Assembly: GCA_020081605.1 (NCBI GenBank) | Contig: JAHREC010000011.1 | Location: 992,001-1,056,000 of the forward strand | Length of the DNA: 64,000 nt | Reading direction: 5' to 3' | Source: Albifimbria verrucaria | Taxonomy: Eukaryota; Ascomycota; Sordariomycetes; Hypocreales; Stachybotryaceae | Shown: in pieces, positions 48,901-60,509 of the stretch | Layout of the letters: each line of letters begins with the position of its first letter | Position numbering within the stretch: position 1 is the first letter of the stretch | Notes under the pieces: generated by a model | The model's database searches: none | Seen by the model: only the letters and a program-made list of their open reading frames with translations | What the model was told of the DNA's origin: nothing | Program-made: the position numbers and the translations under genes

Positions 48901-50462
48901 GTAAGTTGTTGATCTCCTCATCTGAGGCTATAGTCTGACCACTTCCAGTAGTGTCTCTGACGAGGAGAGCCAAGTCAACCAGTTTGTCCACATTGTGTTT
49001 TGAGTGAAGCACTTGGGCGACGATGGATCGAAACGCAGCCTGGACGCTGTTCGCCAATGGACGTTGTTTATCAAAGAAATAGAACCCAAGTACTCCCACG
49101 TAAGATTTGATGTCCAGCTTCGCCTGGTCTTTAAGATAACGATTTTGAAGATTTTCGACTATGGTAGCACAGAGGACCGACTTGCCATACCCGGGCTTGC
49201 CTGAATAGTATAGATCAGTCTCATAACAAGATTAAGACACTTAGGTGTATTACCATGCACTAATAGAATTCGCCGCTGTTCTTCATCGAGATCTGAATGT
49301 AGAGGCACTCGACATCGCGGCTCCCCATACCACCACGTGTAGTCCGGGTTGTCCAAAATCCAGCCAGCTGTAGTCGTTGTACGTTTGGATGCCACATTCT
49401 CAAATGACGACTGCCATAAAGGTGGATCAATCCAAGTCTTCAGGTTTGCCAGCCGCTCAACTATCAGACCAATTAGAAAGGGGTTCGACTTTGTCCAGAA
49501 TCAGTAATACTTCTCATATTCTTAGTAATGTGCTCGAGATGGTACGTTCCGGATTCGACTGAACGCCCGGTTTCTGCAAGTTGAGCAACCAGCAAGTCTG
49601 TATTGGCGCCCATAAGCTCATTCATGAACAATTCTTTGTGCAATTTCAGGCGTTCGTGAAATCGACCAAAATGGATATCGAAGGAGTCCAGAAAACCTTG
49701 GCGAGGCGTTGGATTTTATACAATTCTTTTCTCGGTCAGAACAAATAGTATAGCCTTCGACTGAGATGATTTGCCTACTTCCATGCCTCTTAGTAGAAAA
49801 AATATTGCATAGATAGAGGCACATGTCCAATATGTCCTTGTATAGTTCAGCTATGATGGTTGCTAATCTCTTTTAACTTCAGACTCTGCTTTGATTATTC
49901 GCGGCCATTTCTTTGCACCCAATATCCTAGCTCGCTGAAGTAATCGTTCATAGTGCATCTTCTGGTAACCAAGGTCTTCAATGATAATTTGCAAAAGTTG
50001 CGACAATCGCTCCACGAAGGTAGTGTAATGACTACATATCTGGACACATATTAGACAAATATTAGCAGAAGGCTGCGCGAAATCTTATATACTTGCCTGG
50101 AAAAGGAACTTCAGTGCTCCCCAGACAACTGCTGTTATGTCTGGATTTGCCTGAATGAGGGTATCAATGGCAGCAAAATATGGACGTAAACACTCAGACA
50201 AGCTTGTGATGCTGTCACACAACTTACTCAGCGGGCCGTTCAACTGCGGCTTTTCTAGGGCATGCTTGCGCATATAACTGATCACATCGTCTGGCTTTCT
50301 GAAAGCCTGAAAGGATAACTTCTCATCGTCCCCAAGTGCGTCACAAAAATTGCGTATAGTGTTCTCGAAGCATGATATAAAGAGCTCGTCTTCCGATACA
50401 ACGTCGTGGCTGCTGCAGTCTCCGCGTTGAGTACCGCTTATCTTGGTTTCGGAAAGGTCCAT
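45955..50462 (-). CDS. STAND/NLR-like protein: N-terminal helical domain, NACHT NTPase, WD40-like C-terminus
   Basis: Six exons: 50097-50462, 49779-50039, 49254-49725, 47465-49200, 46716-47400 and 45955-46669. Introns are 57 (GC-AG), 53, 53, 64 and 46 nt. Seven apparent one-base deletions (near 49865, 49682, 49482, 48525, 48184, 46962 and 46646) bring it to exactly 1414 codons. The N-terminus has the SNPDV-like motif of the fungal STAND lead domain (IQANPDITAVVWGALKFLFQ). NACHT follows: Walker A GKPGYGKS at about residue 367, split by an intron, Walker B LVFDGLDECAD, then the helical NACHT-associated region. The C-terminal ~350 residues have WD40-like strands (FSPSGRYLAILKG, FSQCGNFIFGL). STAND proteins are signalling NTPases that sense a ligand and oligomerise. 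The gene is divergent from the STAND gene at 51221. Confidence 0.92.
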
Positions 50463-51220
50463 CTTCTATAGGAGACGCGAGAGAAAGCTTTGATGAACGT
50501 ATCGAAACCAGTTAAGAAAGGCATTAAATTTGCCACTGCGGAGTTAGCCCTATGCTGGTAAAACTGTGCTCAACCAAGAACAGGTTACGCCTTGGCCATT
50601 TCAGCGACAAAGCCAGCAGTGGAATTCTAGGCAGCCGTTTTTCACATCTCTGCTGTGGACAATGGCAACCGCAAATCTGGCCCAATAGAAGGGGCCCATT
50701 TGCCGCCGTCTTTCTGCTCTATAAGATCGGGCATCCAATGAGACCGCAGAATGACGTTAGGCATAGCCAGGCATAATTCCTGCCATGGCCGTATGGCAAA
50801 ACCCTATATCTGTTTCTGTTTGTCTACTGATCAGGCGGTTATGAGTGACCAGGTTTTACAAGTTTAGAAGCCCCTTAATTATGTGCTAGCAAATAGTGAA
50901 GCGCCACAACATCCCCATGAGATAATCTCGACGATAAATTAATGTCAAAGTTGGATAGCAAAGAAAAGGTTCACCAGCAAAGAGCTACTCGTGGAAATCA
51001 CATCTTGCAACTTTAAAAGTTAATACTAAATGCATTCATACTCTGCTCTGATAACGAGAGGCTAGCCAGATGCTACATATGATAGGCCAGGCAGAAGAGG
51101 TGCCGGGAGCCTTGTGCCACACTGCAGCTTGCAATGCCTCTGCCTGGTCTCTGCACCAAAGCGGGGTTTCAGTCAATTTCCACCCTTTCACTTCATACGA
51201 GGAAGACCGGTGATGACAAA
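50463..51220. promoter_or_regulatory. Shared divergent promoter region of two STAND genes
   Basis: The 758 bases between the two start codons hold no other gene. The opposed STAND genes could be co-regulated from here. No defined binding site is named. Confidence 0.5.
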
Positions 51221-54200
51221 ATGGCCACATCGGCATCTAACCTCAATGAGTACGGTCTGCTTGTTATGCCTACCTGCGCGGACCCTGGCTGGGTTCAAGT
51301 GCATGGGACGCCACAACTAGAGTAGGTTATTGTTGTACCGCTAGCACATAAAGTGCTAACCAATCCTTGAAACAGTATCGTGGCAGTCCATGGGCTCAAC
51401 GGCAAACGATGGTCGACTTGGTCGAAGGATGGCGTCATGTGGTTACAAGACTTGCTGCCACCGAAAATTCCCAATGCTCGCATCATGACATTCGGCTACA
51501 ATGCTCACGTTACCAATAATTCTTCGGCTCTGGGAATAAGAGATCATGCAAGAGAGCTGGTTCTTCTCCTTAGAGATAAGAGGGATGAAGGGAATGCAAG
51601 CTTGCCTCTCCCAACTGTATAGCACTTTCTAACCATCGACCACAGGCATCTTCACGTCCCATTGTCTTCATATGCCACAGCCTGGGAGGCATACTAGTCA
51701 AACAGGTGATTTAATTCACCCTTGTAAGGCCTCATATCTTAATAACTGTTCCATAGGCACTTAGAATTGCTGCCAATGAGACTCCATATAAAGACCTGGC
51801 GCGCTCAACCTGTGGCTTGGTATGTGTTTCAATTGAAAACCCGAAAATACTCACCTTGTAACCCTCTCACTAACGTCTTCTTATAGGTGTTCCTTGGCAC
51901 GCCTCATCGAGGCTCAGATGTGGCATTCTGGGGAGACATGCTTGCCCGCATTGCTTATGTTTCTCTCCTCAATCCCACTAGTGGCTATATAAAAGATCTG
52001 AGGAATAACTCTAGTCTTTTAATGGATGTCTCAGAGGATTTTCGATCGATTGCCAGCCAGTACAGAATAATGAGTTTCTATGAAGCAGATAAGCTTCCTC
52101 GTATCAACTCAGTGGTACTCTCTGGTCCGGCCTCTATTAGTCCTACCTACCTTTCTAATGCAGTTCTAGGTAGTCGCGAAACATTCTGCCGTCATGGAGC
52201 TCGCAATAAATGAAGAATCAAGCCCTATAGGCGGTAATCATATGGAGATTTGTAAATTCTCTGGAGAACAAGATCCAAGGTTTGAAATGGTTTGGAAGGC
52301 AATAAAAGAGTCGCTATTCCGTGTGAGTCTTTTCAAACAACTGCTTGGCTGTCTTTTATGGGGCTTACACTGCACTCTTGGGCTTTCTGAGGCGTACTGC
52401 TATCTCGCACCTGCTCATAACCTCTCAAAACCCTTGATATTGCACAATCGCTGACCTCCAATATAGCGACTCCACGAAGGCTCGGAAGATTTCCCACAAA
52501 AGCAGATTTCTTTGGACGTTCCGAAGAAGTTGACAGTCTCTGCCGCTTTGTGTCCCCAGACATGATGCAAAGGCGGGCGTTGTAATCTGGGGCCTCAGTG
52601 GATACGGCAAGACTCAACTTGCACTTCACTACATAGAAAAACATTGGCCTTCGGATTTCCCAGTGCTTTGGATTGATGCTTCGAGTGTAGAAAACATCGA
52701 GAGAGCTTTCAGTGGCATTGCTACGGAGCTGCAAAACTTAGACTCGCGATACAAGGCATCTACTAGCGACGTCATGCGTTGGTTATGTCATGCCTCGAAC
52801 AAATCATGGCTTATGGTATTCGATAGCATTGAAGATTCTGACGGGTTTGATATTCGCACCTATCTCCCTCAATGTGAACATGGAAGGTTCATCATGACAA
52901 CCGTTTTGTCAAATATACATTCGCCACTCGACTTTCATGGAATAGGGCTCGAGGGAATAGATGATCTTGCAGGCTCTCAGATCCTTCTTGGCTACCTCCA
53001 AAGAGTTCTACCGGACCAGTTCAAGGATCAATCCAGTATGTACCGGTGCCTTTTTCTGGACGAATTCTAACGTTACGCCAGTGGAAATGGTAGCAAAAGT
53101 TATTTCAAAAAAGCTAAAAGGTATTCCTTTGGCGATCGAGCAGGCAGGTGCATTCTTATCACTTGGCACAGTCGAAATTCACCACTTCAGTGAGCATTTC
53201 GAACAAAAGTTTCTAAGAGATACGTTTACAACTTTACCGCTACAGTACGGCTACTCTTATGAGAAACGACGTACAATCTACGCTGCTCTAGACATGGTAG
53301 CCGAAGTTGTTGAGAAGCGAAGCCCAGACTCGATGAAGCTACTAAATATAGCGGTGCTGTTGGGACCGGGGAAATCGATTTTTCAACGTTGGCTACCGCA
53401 GCTTTACCAGAAGAGTATTCTAAGTCCCAACCCAGTCAAGGCTCGAGTGCAGCAGAGGCAAATCTCCCAACTATCCCATTCTGGCTGATTGGTCTTCGTG
53501 ATCATGCGCGGGATTTTGGAACCGCAATCCAGAAGCTCGAGCAGGTTTCTCTGATCAGAACTAACCGCCAGGGTGGCCAGATTAGGAGCTATGCTGTCCA
53601 TGATATGGTCCGGGCCTGGGTTCTTGGAAAGCTTTCAACAGAAGAGACTGCCGAGTACGCAGCCACTGCATTCGCATTAATTGGCACAATGCTTTATGAC
53701 AAGTCAGGAAAATGGTCGATCTCCGCAATACAAAAACATACAGCTGGTCTCAATGCAATTCTAACGATTGTTTCCACCAGTATTCCGGCAGAATCTTTGA
53801 ATTTTCCCGAGGGAAGTTTTCTCGTCTATATGGCTCTGTTGCGTCCGGCTTTGGAAAGTTTTGTTGTATGAAAGGACAGCTAGGGAGAGCGAAGAGCTTG
53901 TTGACAGCCGGTCTCGAATATCGCCTGATTATAGGAAAATGCAAGGATCGAGGCCTTTTGATGGAATTAGAAGAACTTGCAGCCCTACATGGGCGGCTTA
54001 GGGAACTTGCAGAAGCAACACAAACATATGAGGCACTTTTAGAAAACTGCAATCAAATTTTAGAAGAGGATGATCCAATAATCATCAGGGTTGCTACGTC
54101 ACTTCGCAACATCAGAGACCGGGATGTGAGAATGAATCAACATTCTCAACGCGCTTATTCTGCTGCAGCCGGTCCAAAACGCGATCATGGCATTTCTAGC

Positions 54201-56535
54201 GAGCTATCACAACATGACGAAATGGATGACGACGAGTGGACCCTAGTGGAAGGTTACAACGAAGCAAGAAGTCTACTCGGTGAGAGCGATGTAGAGACTT
54301 GGCGACGAGCAGAATCTTTGGCAGCTTATTATCAAAAACGTGCCATGCCTGAAAAGAAGGGCCAGTGCGAGAGTACATTTGGCAATACTGTTCCACTGCA
54401 TCTAAACCGGTTGCCATCAAGGCATTGCGTTGCTTGTGTACATATTATCGAACAAGTGGCAACTTTACGGCCATTCGCAGTGCAGCTCTGGGAGCACATG
54501 AGCATTTAATCTCCGCAGTCATCGAGGAAACCTTGAAACTTGCAAGCACCTGGCAAAGGAGAAATCAATCATTTCTAGCAATGATTGCTACGACTGCTAT
54601 TTGATACACTGGGCAGTCGAGGGAGGCCACTTGTCTGTAATTCAATGGTTGTTAGAGAAAGGAATAGATATCGACTCTCAGAACGGAGCAAAGGAGACAG
54701 CACTACACTGGGCGGTTTCGCACGAAAACACCCAAGCTCTTGAAATGCTGCTACAGGGAGGAGCCAATTCTGAGATGAGAGACAATGAAGGATGCACTGT
54801 GTTGCTTATTGCAGCTGCACAAAGGAACCTGAGAGCGATAAAAGTCCTGCTCGAGGAAATGCTGACACAACGGCAAGAAATGCTCGAGGGTACACCGCAT
54901 TACATATAGCTGTTATTGCAGGAGATCTGGAAGCAGTACGGATCCTAGTTGACGAACCTGTCAATGTCCTAGCAAAGAGTAATGATGGATGGACTGCACT
55001 GCATATAGCAGCCCTGAGAGGAAAAAAGATCTTGCCGAGATTTTGATTGCGGCAGGCGCCAATGTTTCAGCAGTAACTAACTCTGAAGATTCAGTGCTAC
55101 ATCTAGCAGCGGAGAAAGACTTCGAAGAAATTGTCCGGAGCTTGCTCAAGGAAGGGGCTAGTACTGCAGCGAGGGATAGACAAGGATATACTGCATTGCA
55201 TCGGGCAACCGAAAAGGATGCACCAATGTAATTCAGATCTTGCTTGATGGAGGCGCCGATATTACAGCAATGAGCACTTATGGATGGACAGCGCTTCATA
55301 TAGCAGCTGAGAAAGGCCACGAGGATACAGTTCTGATGCTGCTTCAGAGAGGCGCTGACTGTTCAGTACAGGATAAAATGGGATGGACGGCACTGCACTC
55401 AGCAGCTGAAATGGGCCACGAGGCAGTCATGCGGATCTTACTTGAGAAAGGTGCTGAAGTTAACACAAAGGATGATACAGGATGTACTGCATTGCACTGC
55501 GCTGTTGGGACAAAAAGAATGCTGCGGTCCTCTTGCTTGAAAAAGGCGCTGATATTGCAGCAAAGGATGATGAAGGGTGGTCAGTTCTGCATGATGCAGT
55601 CTACTGGGCAAACAAGGGTATCCTGATGATCCTACTCGAAGCAGGGGCTGATGTCAACACCAAGACCAATGCTGGATGGACTGTATTGCAAGAAGCAGCA
55701 TACCATGGAAATGGGGATATACTCACTCTCATACTCGAAAGTGGAGCTGATGTTGATCTAAGGACCTATGATGGTTGGTCTGCATTGCAGGTAGCAGCTT
55801 ACCAACAGAAAACGGAGGTCTTAAAGATCCTATTAAGAGCTGGAGCTTGTCCTGATGCCCGAAACAAGGATGGGTGGACGGTACTGCACTATGCAGTTTC
55901 TTGTGAGAATGAGGAGATTTTACAAATCCTGCTTAAAGAGGGAGCTGATGTTCACATAAAAGCAATAAAGGATGGACACTACTGCATGAAGCCGTCTACA
56001 GAGCGAACAAGGAGATCTTACAGATTCTACTCAAGGAAGGGGTCGACGTTCATGCAAAGGATGATGGGGGTGGTCATTACTGCATGAAGCGGCGTACCCA
56101 GGTAAAGAGGATATAATACAGATTCTGCTTCAGCAAGGTATTGATATTGATACGAAGGATAATGGTGGTTGGACTGCACTGCATACGGCAGCTGATGATG
56201 GCTACACGGAAATAGTGCAGCTCCTGCTCGGGAAAGGCGCTGACATCACAGTCAAGAACAATGAAGGAAAGACAGCGTTGCATTTAGCGAAGGTAGCACG
56301 GCATGAGGAAACAGTACGGATTTTGCTCAAGAGTGATGTTAAAAGTACAGCAGGACATAGTAAAATCAGAGCATTTTGGGGCCGAGCTACAATAGACAAA
56401 GAGAGCTCAGGTCTATGGCGAAAAAGGTCGGGGCGAAAAAGGTCAGGGCGACAAAGGCATTTCCCTCACTTGTTGTACTCTCCTCGAAAGACCGCGCAAG
56501 CCCGGGCTTTAGCTGGTTTTGGAAGGTTCAAGTAA
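51221..56535 (+). CDS. STAND/NLR-like protein: SesB-like hydrolase, NB-ARC, TPR-like linker, ankyrin repeats
   Basis: Eight exons: 51221-51321, 51376-51595, 51646-51705, 51757-51819, 51887-52114, 52170-52320, 52467-53035 and 53082-56535. The second intron (51596-51645) is GC-AG. Residues 1-275 are an alpha/beta hydrolase of the SesB type seen at the N-terminus of fungal NLRs: AVHGLNG, the nucleophile elbow CHSLGG near residue 117, then FLGTPHRGSD and a late His in GGNHMEI. NB-ARC follows: Walker A GLSGYGKTQ near residue 315, LMVFDSIEDSD, and a GIPLAIEQAGAFL motif. A TPR-like helical stretch leads to about 18 ankyrin repeats (54601-56340). About eleven apparent one-base deletions break the frame, for example near 52577, 53383, 53862, 54361, 54601 and 58 codons around 55970-56070. 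With eleven counted the length is a multiple of three (about 1619 codons). The exact C-terminus is uncertain. Confidence 0.92.
54601..56340 (+). repeat. Array of about 18 ankyrin repeats (coding)
   Basis: Tandem ~33-codon units carry the pattern DGWTALHxAAxxGxxxIxxxLLxxGAD. TALH or VLH occurs in almost all units. Neighbouring copies differ at many positions, so the array is old or diversifying, not freshly amplified. Confidence 0.9.
56418..56456 (+). repeat. 15-base tandem repeat coding for basic pentapeptides
   Basis: Two and a half copies of GCGAAAAAGGTCGGG-like units follow the ankyrin array. One frame reads KRSGR repeats, another reads AKKVG/AKKVR. Both give a strongly basic tail, and which one is real depends on upstream base deletions. 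Confidence 0.7.
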
Positions 56536-58052
56536 GCCTGGAACTGAGAAACGAGTAACAAATGGTGGGAATAGGTTGGTTTCGTCATCTGCTCTGTGCC
56601 GGATCACGGCCCCAAATGTTCTAGTTCATAGTACAGATTAGAAGCCTTAGTATGCCGGTAAATACCTAGGATACATTAAATTGGCTCCGTGGTGATTTGT
56701 CTTAGTCGTTGAATTTCTTCAAACACATCGATATGATTACTGCTAATCACTTGAAAAGCTTGCATCCCTCTCTTGAGCCTCAGGCCATTATGCTGAAAGC
56801 CAAGAACGAAACGAGAATAGGCTTCGCAATAATTGGCATGATCACCTGCTTCATTTGGATGACGAACCACCCTGGCAGAACCGAGGATTCACCTTTGGGA
56901 CAGACAATTCAACTCGGTGGATGCGGATGAGTTTATGCCGTACGTTCCCGGTTCACAGGTGGCAACCTATGCAGTTATTTCAATACCATGGAGTGAACTA
57001 TTCCGTAACTAGAATAGCACGAAGCAACAGCCACCTTGCAGTGCTTTCTGTTGGGAGCTCTCCGTGATGTATTTCAAGCTTTTACGTCGATTTTGAGGGA
57101 ACAGGGTAGTGACCCATCATTTCTCACTACCATCTAATCCGTAAAAGTCTTAATGAACATGAAATGAATCGTTATACAAGGCAATATAGATCGCATGGCT
57201 GTGACGAGCTTCATAACATCTTCTACTCGGGAACTGGTGCAGCTCCTGTACCTCAGCATTCCTTTGCCAATTTTCTTACCACCATTGTTCATGCTCCAAT
57301 ATCTATAGACTCTCCATAATATCCCCAAGCATATATGTCACTTAAGCATTTCAAAAATAGCAATATGAATGAATACTTAAGCCTTCTTTTCGGTTCCAGC
57401 CATACTCATCCCAATAAGCGGCTTGCATCAATCGCATCCCGGCATATGTGAGCTTAGCGTCGAAAGAACATGCCGCAAAAAGAGATTGGTTCACACATCC
57501 TTGAGGATTCTAGACAGATCAACAAAATGAAATTTGATTGCTATAAAGATTGACTCCATATTGGATGACAGTGATCTCTGCCGATACATGCGGTGTGGCG
57601 TCCTCCCTACTTGTCTCCACTGGTGAAGTTTGGTTCACGAGCTGCTGATTTTGTTATAGTAGATCGGTAATATGAAACCCTGAGCTAGCTTAAGTATTGA
57701 TCACAGGCATTTCGTGTCGTAATTGGCGGGTTATCTGCTAAATTTGGAGCCGAAACCGTTGGCTGCGGATGTTGAGCCCCAAATTGTACCCCGCCATTAT
57801 AACAGCTATCTTATGCTCCAGTGATTTTCGAATCATGTGAACTCGGACCTATTATGCATCTCAAAATCCATCACCTTACACTAAAGAGGTTAGCTAAACT
57901 GAAATGAAGATACCTTCTGTCCGAAATTATGTAGCTATGGACAATGTGCTTTGACTTTCATCAAGTTATATAAAGAAGGAAGTGCTGCTTCATTACATTG
58001 AACATGAATCAAGCAACAAACATTGACAGTTCCAAACACAACAATTCCAAAC
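56536..58052. other. Intergenic region, nothing recognised
   Basis: No coding region or RNA gene is supported. This is the 3' flank of the NB-ARC gene and the promoter of the mannanase-like gene; a TATATAAAG-like element occurs at 57966-57974 (TTATATAAAGAA), about 80 bases before the start codon at 58053. Confidence 0.5.
57965..57975 (+). promoter_or_regulatory. TATA box of the mannanase-like gene
   Basis: TTATATAAAGA sits about 80 bases before the ATG at 58053, a sensible spacing for a highly inducible secreted enzyme. Confidence 0.55.
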
Positions 58053-58753
58053 ATGAAGCCAAGCACTTTCTTGTCAGCCCTTCTCTTTACTTGCGCCAAT
58101 GCGTTGCCGGTGAATGAGAGCAATGACAGTCTAGAGGCACGCCAGGCTCAGGATCGTGGGTCCTATACAGTCTCCGGTCTTGGTAGTCGCAAGCAAGCTA
58201 TCCTCAATGCAGGAGGGAACACCCTTGACCTCGCCATTGCCATGCTTGAGACTGAGCGTATGACAACTGACTACGCATACGGTATGTAATTGACAGTCTC
58301 TCATCTGCGGCTTCGAAAGATGCTGATCTTGTAGGTGACAACAAACGCGATGATGCTGCCAATTTCGGCCTTTTAAGCAGAATTGGGGAATGTTGAGAGT
58401 CTGTGCATCCCGTGCAGGTTTCAAGGGCCAGAGCACCAGCCAGTGGAACAATGGAGCAAAACTCAAGTATGTTGTCATCTGATATTCGGTATGAGTAGAT
58501 CTGTGGGACTAACCAAGTTTCCAGCTCTGATATCTATGCTGATGTAGCCGCTCGTTGGGATTGCCAGAACTATTACGGGTATGACAAATGGTTCGCCGGA
58601 CATCGCAACGGCGCCTCAGGTCTTTCCAACCCAGACACCCAGGACATTCGGAACTATAAATCGGCAATTCAGTGGATTCAGAGTCAAATTGATTCTAACT
58701 CGAAGTATCGCACAGATAACACACGCTTCTGGGTTAACGTTCCACCCATCTAA
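58053..58753 (+). CDS. Secreted GH134-type endo-beta-1,4-mannanase (probable)
   Basis: Three exons: 58053-58281, 58335-58466 and 58525-58753, with introns of 53 and 58 nt. A signal peptide (MKPSTFLSALLFTCANA) and a short propeptide ending near LEARQ precede a ~165-residue domain. It shows AMLETERM, DYAYGD, ANFGLF-KQNW, WFAGHRNG and RFWVNVPPI. GH134 enzymes have a lysozyme-like fold in which a Glu acts as acid and an Asp twelve residues later as base; here the Glu of LETE and the Asp of YGD are exactly twelve apart. The enzyme would cut mannan backbones outside the cell. One missing T near 58373 breaks exon 2; with it the length is 196 residues. If the family call is wrong it is still a small secreted lysozyme-fold-like protein. 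Confidence 0.75.
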
Positions 58754-59455
58754 GCGAAATGGATGGCTTCTTTGCCACTGGTTGAACGAATGAGTAACCA
58801 AAAACCTGCGTTGAATCCGTCAAAGTTTTTAGCTCAATCCTTCCAAGTTCTTCGGTGAATGAGAAGGTCAACAAGGTGAAAGGTACTCATTAGACCAGAT
58901 TGTATTCAATTCTCAAGTTAGCTTTATCTATATATGACTAGCTTCAATTGTTGGAGCGTCCGCTTCATTTCCGAGACCGAAGCTGTATATCGGCTCAGAT
59001 TAAATGTGAAGAAACCGTCTGATCAACACAAATTCCATCTTTCATATTGTTAGAGCCTTACCCATGTGGAGGAAAGCAGTTACAAAAATCAACGCACACC
59101 AACCCAATTTATCGAGGTATACAATTTGTCCTTGCTATCAAGCCAATTGAGGCATTCCAGGGGCCCTTGTAAGTCAATCTCCCAGTATTCTCACTCCTCA
59201 AACACGTTCCCTGAGTATCTCAAAACTCATTGGTATTTCTCTCTCATTTCCTAACTGAAATTAGTTTGGTAAGTTTGCCGTATGAAACCGACAGCTCGCT
59301 AGATGCGCACTATTGTCGCTTCGTAAAATCATGTTATAGTCTGCAAGACATTCCCAGCAAAAGCTGTACAAACATGATGTGCCTGCAGGCCAGCCATTAT
59401 TAGTCCCATTATTAGCAATAGCACAAGAACGTAGATCCAAATTGATCCCACACCT
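58754..59455. other. Intergenic region, nothing recognised
   Basis: Convergent 3' flanks of the mannanase-like gene (+) and the RBR ligase gene (-). No coding region is seen. Confidence 0.5.
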
Positions 59456-60509
59456 TTATCGAATGTTAGACTGGGAACAACTACGATGGGGCCAGCTCTT
59501 CTCACAATTCCAGCAGAACTCATGTTTACAGAGGGCACCTGCATCGCATCAGTTACAACCCCAGAACGAGGTATGCTAAGGAAAAGCGCTGAGCGGAAGG
59601 ATGACATGCATTTGAGAAGCAATTGCTCAAATTGCAAATAAGCAACAGGAAAGCGTATGGGGAAGAGTTAACACAACACTTACACGTCATGTGTGCACTG
59701 AAATTTCAACAATCCATGTATCAGCCGATCTTGTTTGTAACAGATAGAGGTGCATAGAGACGTTCCAACTCACCATCCGCCGTTCTTCTCGATATTCCTA
59801 CGACAGCTAGGGCATGGTTTAGTGGTGGATATAATCGTGCTCACTGAAGCACGTTCATTCTCAATCGTGCGTAGACGCTGTGCAGTTGTAACAGCTGTTT
59901 CGAGTGCTGATTCTCCAGAACCAGACGACTTATTAGTACTGGCGTTCGATTGCAATAAGTCAAACTCTTCACATGAGAACCCGGTATGCCATGGGAGGCC
60001 ATGCGTGAAACATGTACGGCTGCCGCAGCTAGTACATTTGACAATAGGCTGGGCGTGTCCACCGTCGTGAATCTGGCCACCACCGCAGTCCGCCATGGTG
60101 CACTATAAGTCTCATATCTTTTATAAACGGTTTGATCGTACCAGAGAAATTAATTCTGCCAATAAGCACGTACCCAGATAAAGTTCTCATCATCTTGCAG
60201 CGCAGCGCGAACTAGGAGTGTTTCGTATCGACGTCCCACCGGCTCATCCGCGCAACGGACAATATCATTGTAGCTAAGCTCAATGCCGCATTCTGGACAT
60301 GAGATGTGATGCACTCCTTTGTTCTCAAGATCAAATGCTATTGATGCATTTAAACAAGACCGACAGGTGGCTTGTTTATGAGTGCATTTGTTGGTCGTGG
60401 GTAATATGGGAAACGCAAGAGAGGACTTGGACTCGTCGCAGATAACGCATACATTTTTGGACTTGGTAGACGTTTGGTGGATTGCCTCTAGTTGTCTGCT
60501 TATGAGCAT
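59456..60509 (-). CDS. RBR-type E3 ubiquitin ligase (RING1-IBR-RING2)
   Basis: Four exons (60174-60509, 59774-60102, 59684-59697 and 59456-59538) sum to exactly 254 codons with no frame break. RING1 starts CVICDE and closes CPECGIEL. The IBR runs from CTMADCGGG through CTSCGSRTCFTHG to GFSCEEF. RING2 is [30 protein letters not shown]. The Cys after NGG is the catalytic cysteine that takes ubiquitin as a thioester in RBR ligases. Its codon is split by an intron, and the next zinc Cys codon is split by the following one, leaving a 14-base microexon between. At 253 residues the protein is short and lacks a recognisable substrate domain. The start is the first ATG (MLISRQLEAIHQ). Confidence 0.93.
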
